Source: Schauerella aestuarii
GTDB lineage: Bacteria; Pseudomonadota; Gammaproteobacteria; Burkholderiales; Burkholderiaceae_B
Reading direction: 5' to 3'
Length of the DNA: 64,000 nt
NCBI RefSeq assembly: GCF_009866805.1
Contig: NZ_SIZW01000041.1
Coordinates: 558,001-622,000 of the forward strand
The notes beneath the pieces are model-generated. The model was not told the DNA's origin, made no database searches, and saw nothing but the letters and a program-made list of their open reading frames with translations. The first letter of the stretch is position 1; each line of letters starts with the position of its first letter. The translations under genes and the position numbers were made by a program. Shown here piece after piece: positions 62,701-64,000 of this stretch.

Positions 62701-63336
62701 ATGACTTCCTTGTTCCGGAACACGATTTTCACGTTTGTCATCGGCAGCCTGCCAATGGCCGTCATGGCGCATCACCTGCCGGAAGACGGGGCTGCGGCGA
62801 GTGCAACGTCCGCCACATCTACGGCGGCCACAGCGGCTTCGGGTCACGGTGCGCCGGCATCGATGCCCGCCGCTTCGTCAGCGGCGCACGCCGGACACGG
62901 TGCGATGCTTCAGTCGCCGGGCGATGCGACCGAGCGCGCGTTGGCGCAGGGGCGGGCCGAGCAGTTGAGCGTGCAGGGGTGCTGGATTCGCGCAATGCCC
63001 GCACAAGTGCCGTCGGCCGGCTATTTCACCGTCACCAACGCGGGACGTGCGGCGGCCAAGCTGACAGGCATCGTGGTGCCGGGCTATGGCATGGCCATGC
63101 TGCATCAAACGCAGAAAACCGGCGGCATGGCAAAGATGACGATGGCGCACGAGATCGACGTCCCGGCCAAGGGCAATCTCACGTTTGCGCCTGGCGGCTA
63201 TCACGCCATGCTGGAGAAGCCCAGTGATCAGGCCAGGATCGGTGCGCTGCTGCCCGTTGCGTTTCAGTTCGCTTCGGGCGCGCAGGTCAATGCCTCGTGC
63301 AAAGTGCAGCCGGCCAGTGCACTCGGTCCCGACTGA
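62701..63336 (+). CDS. PCu(A)C-domain periplasmic copper chaperone
   Basis: Periplasmic copper chaperone of 211 residues. A signal peptide (cleavage near VMA-HH) leads to a His/Ala/Ser-rich linker (about residues 24-85). The PCu(A)C fold follows, with the motif His135 ... Met143/Met146 ... His168-x-Met170 (MLHQTQK...GGYHAMLEK) that binds Cu(I). Such proteins deliver copper to cytochrome oxidase. It is at a distance from copAB and stands alone; a GGGGA ribosome site is 6 nt before the ATG. Confidence 0.9.
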   Translation: MTSLFRNTIFTFVIGSLPMAVMAHHLPEDGAAASATSATSTAATAASGHGAPASMPAASSAAHAGHGAMLQSPGDATERALAQGRAEQLSVQGCWIRAMPAQVPSAGYFTVTNAGRAAAKLTGIVVPGYGMAMLHQTQKTGGMAKMTMAHEIDVPAKGNLTFAPGGYHAMLEKPSDQARIGALLPVAFQFASGAQVNASCKVQPASALGPD

Positions 63337-63363
63337 GTCGTCGGGCCGCGAGCGCCAGGGCGA

Positions 63364-63555
63364 TCAACGACCGCGAAAGGCCGTTTCGATCTTGCGGTCG
63401 GTTTTGTATTGATTGAGCGCGTACACCGCCCAGATGGCGGCTGGAATCCAGCCGATCAGCGTGATCTGCAGGATCAGGCAAATAATGCCGGATAAGGGTT
63501 TTCCGATCGTGAAGAAAACCGAGAAGGGAAGAAGCAACGCGAGCAGCAGGCGCAT
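63364..63555 (-). CDS. YqaE/Pmp3-family small membrane protein
   Basis: Membrane peptide of 63 residues with two hydrophobic helices. The central GKPLSGIICLILQITLIGWIPAAIWAVYAL core is the Pmp3/YqaE signature, although it is less canonical at the N-terminus. Family members respond to salt or membrane stress in yeast and plants; the bacterial role is unclear. It converges on the copper chaperone, and a strong inverted repeat lies 13 nt upstream. Confidence 0.87.
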   Translation of the reverse strand: MRLLLALLLPFSVFFTIGKPLSGIICLILQITLIGWIPAAIWAVYALNQYKTDRKIETAFRGR

Positions 63556-63567
63556 GAAAGCACTCTC

Positions 63568-63595
63568 TTGATAAAGGATGCGAATACTTTATCAA
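63568..63595. promoter_or_regulatory. Inverted repeat TTGATAAAG-N10-CTTTATCAA
   Basis: Perfect 9 bp arms between the glutathione reductase end and the YqaE start. It may terminate the reductase transcript or regulate the small membrane protein; no T-run follows on either strand. Confidence 0.45.
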
Positions 63596-63634
63596 TGCGC
63601 GACTGCTGCATCAGGCACAAAACATGTCGCTGCG

Positions 63635-64000
63635 TTACGAAACCGGCGTGCGCATCGTCACGAATTCTTCGGCCGAAGTGGGATGAATGCCGATCGTGGT
63701 GTCGAAGATATGCTTCGTGGCGCCGGCTTTCATGGCCACTGCAAAGCCTTGTACGACCTCGCCCGCATCCGGGCCCACCATGTGCAGACCCACCACGCGA
63801 TCGGTCGCGCGATCGACCAGGAGTTTCATGAAGGTACGCTCGGTACTGCCGCTGAGCGTGTGTTTGAGCGGCTTGAAGTCGGTTTGGAACACCGCGATAT
63901 CGCCGAATTCGGCACGCGCGTCAGCTTCCGAAAATCCCACGGTGCCGATGTTGGGATGAGTAAACACGGCAGTGGGAATGTAGGCATAGCTCATCTCCCG
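63635..64000 (-). CDS. gor: Glutathione-disulfide reductase, C-terminal 121 residues (cut by window edge)
   Basis: Partial flavoprotein reductase keeping oxidised glutathione reduced with NADPH. The visible part is the dimerisation domain: [25 protein letters not shown], then [34 protein letters not shown] and the catalytic [12 protein letters not shown] with the active-site His and Glu. The last motif distinguishes glutathione reductase from dihydrolipoamide dehydrogenase. Frame is open to the right edge; the FAD- and NADPH-binding parts lie outside the window. Confidence 0.92.
   Translation of the reverse strand, partial: REMSYAYIPTAVFTHPNIGTVGFSEADARAEFGDIAVFQTDFKPLKHTLSGSTERTFMKLLVDRATDRVVGLHMVGPDAGEVVQGFAVAMKAGATKHIFDTTIGIHPTSAEEFVTMRTPVS

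Noticed and set aside
63635-64000. Calling the right-edge gene a dihydrolipoamide dehydrogenase
   Set aside because: The [12 protein letters not shown] motif is that of glutathione reductase.

Overview
The window is a gene-dense, GC-rich bacterial chromosome segment with no sign of plasmid, phage or transposon genes. Periplasmic Bug-type (tripartite tricarboxylate) receptors, malate synthase G with GlcG/GlcC, a D-tartrate dehydratase, PcoA/PcoB copper proteins and many LysR/IclR regulators point to a betaproteobacterium of the order Burkholderiales. Alcaligenaceae-like is my best guess, from gene content only. The organism looks like a soil or water heterotroph living on organic acids and amino compounds.

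Layout. 1-5183 (minus): peptide ABC transporter ending in a fused double ATPase that runs off the left edge. 5417-6859: exported amidohydrolase. 6846-10195 (minus): amino-acid-type ABC transporter led by a ureohydrolase-family enzyme with an altered metal site. 10480-14020 (minus): DASS anion symporter, Ldh_2 dehydrogenase and IclR regulator. 14188-16946 (minus): copper oxidase CopA and outer-membrane CopB. 17243-19290: glycosyltransferase 9 and polysaccharide deacetylase. 19492-22119: YdeP-type molybdoenzyme and a small Tudor-like protein. 22173-26334: TauD-type dioxygenase, Bug receptor, D-tartrate dehydratase, LysR. 26350-30487: soluble PAS chemoreceptor and a three-gene phosphorelay (HTH-receiver, GAF kinase-receiver, Hpt). 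30525-31463: exported esterase-like hydrolase. 31618-35257: malate synthase G, GlcG and divergent GlcC, with two perfect FadR-family operators between them.

35415-38083: small exported protein, ECF sigma, anti-sigma, RcnB-like protein and a glycine-rich lipoprotein. 38147-40799 (minus): nitrilase, class V aminotransferase and SnoaL-like protein, each start overlapping the previous stop. 40931-42834: Lrp and divergent D-amino acid dehydrogenase. 42925-47526: IclR, acyl-CoA ligase, Bug receptor, enoyl-CoA hydratase. 47725-51880: lysine/2-aminoadipate catabolism (2-oxoadipate dioxygenase, LysR, aminoadipate-semialdehyde dehydrogenase). 51937-56712: GAF protein, Bug receptor, gamma-glutamyltransferase-like protein, LysR. 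56814-60396: YajQ, a nuclease-helicase fusion, GST. 60684-62382: unknown protein and 2-keto-4-pentenoate hydratase-like protein. 62701-64000: PCu(A)C copper chaperone, YqaE/Pmp3 peptide and the C-terminal end of glutathione reductase, cut by the right edge.

The common theme is uptake plus a few catabolic steps under a local regulator, repeated many times. Several local regulators have convincing palindromic sites next to them. The most unusual items are the ureohydrolase lacking the usual first metal-binding histidine, the overlapping nitrilase-aminotransferase-SnoaL operon, the compact phosphorelay, and a set of degenerate short tandem repeats (8-14 bp units) sitting beside genes, several directly after stop codons. 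I saw no rRNA, tRNA, CRISPR array or insertion sequence.
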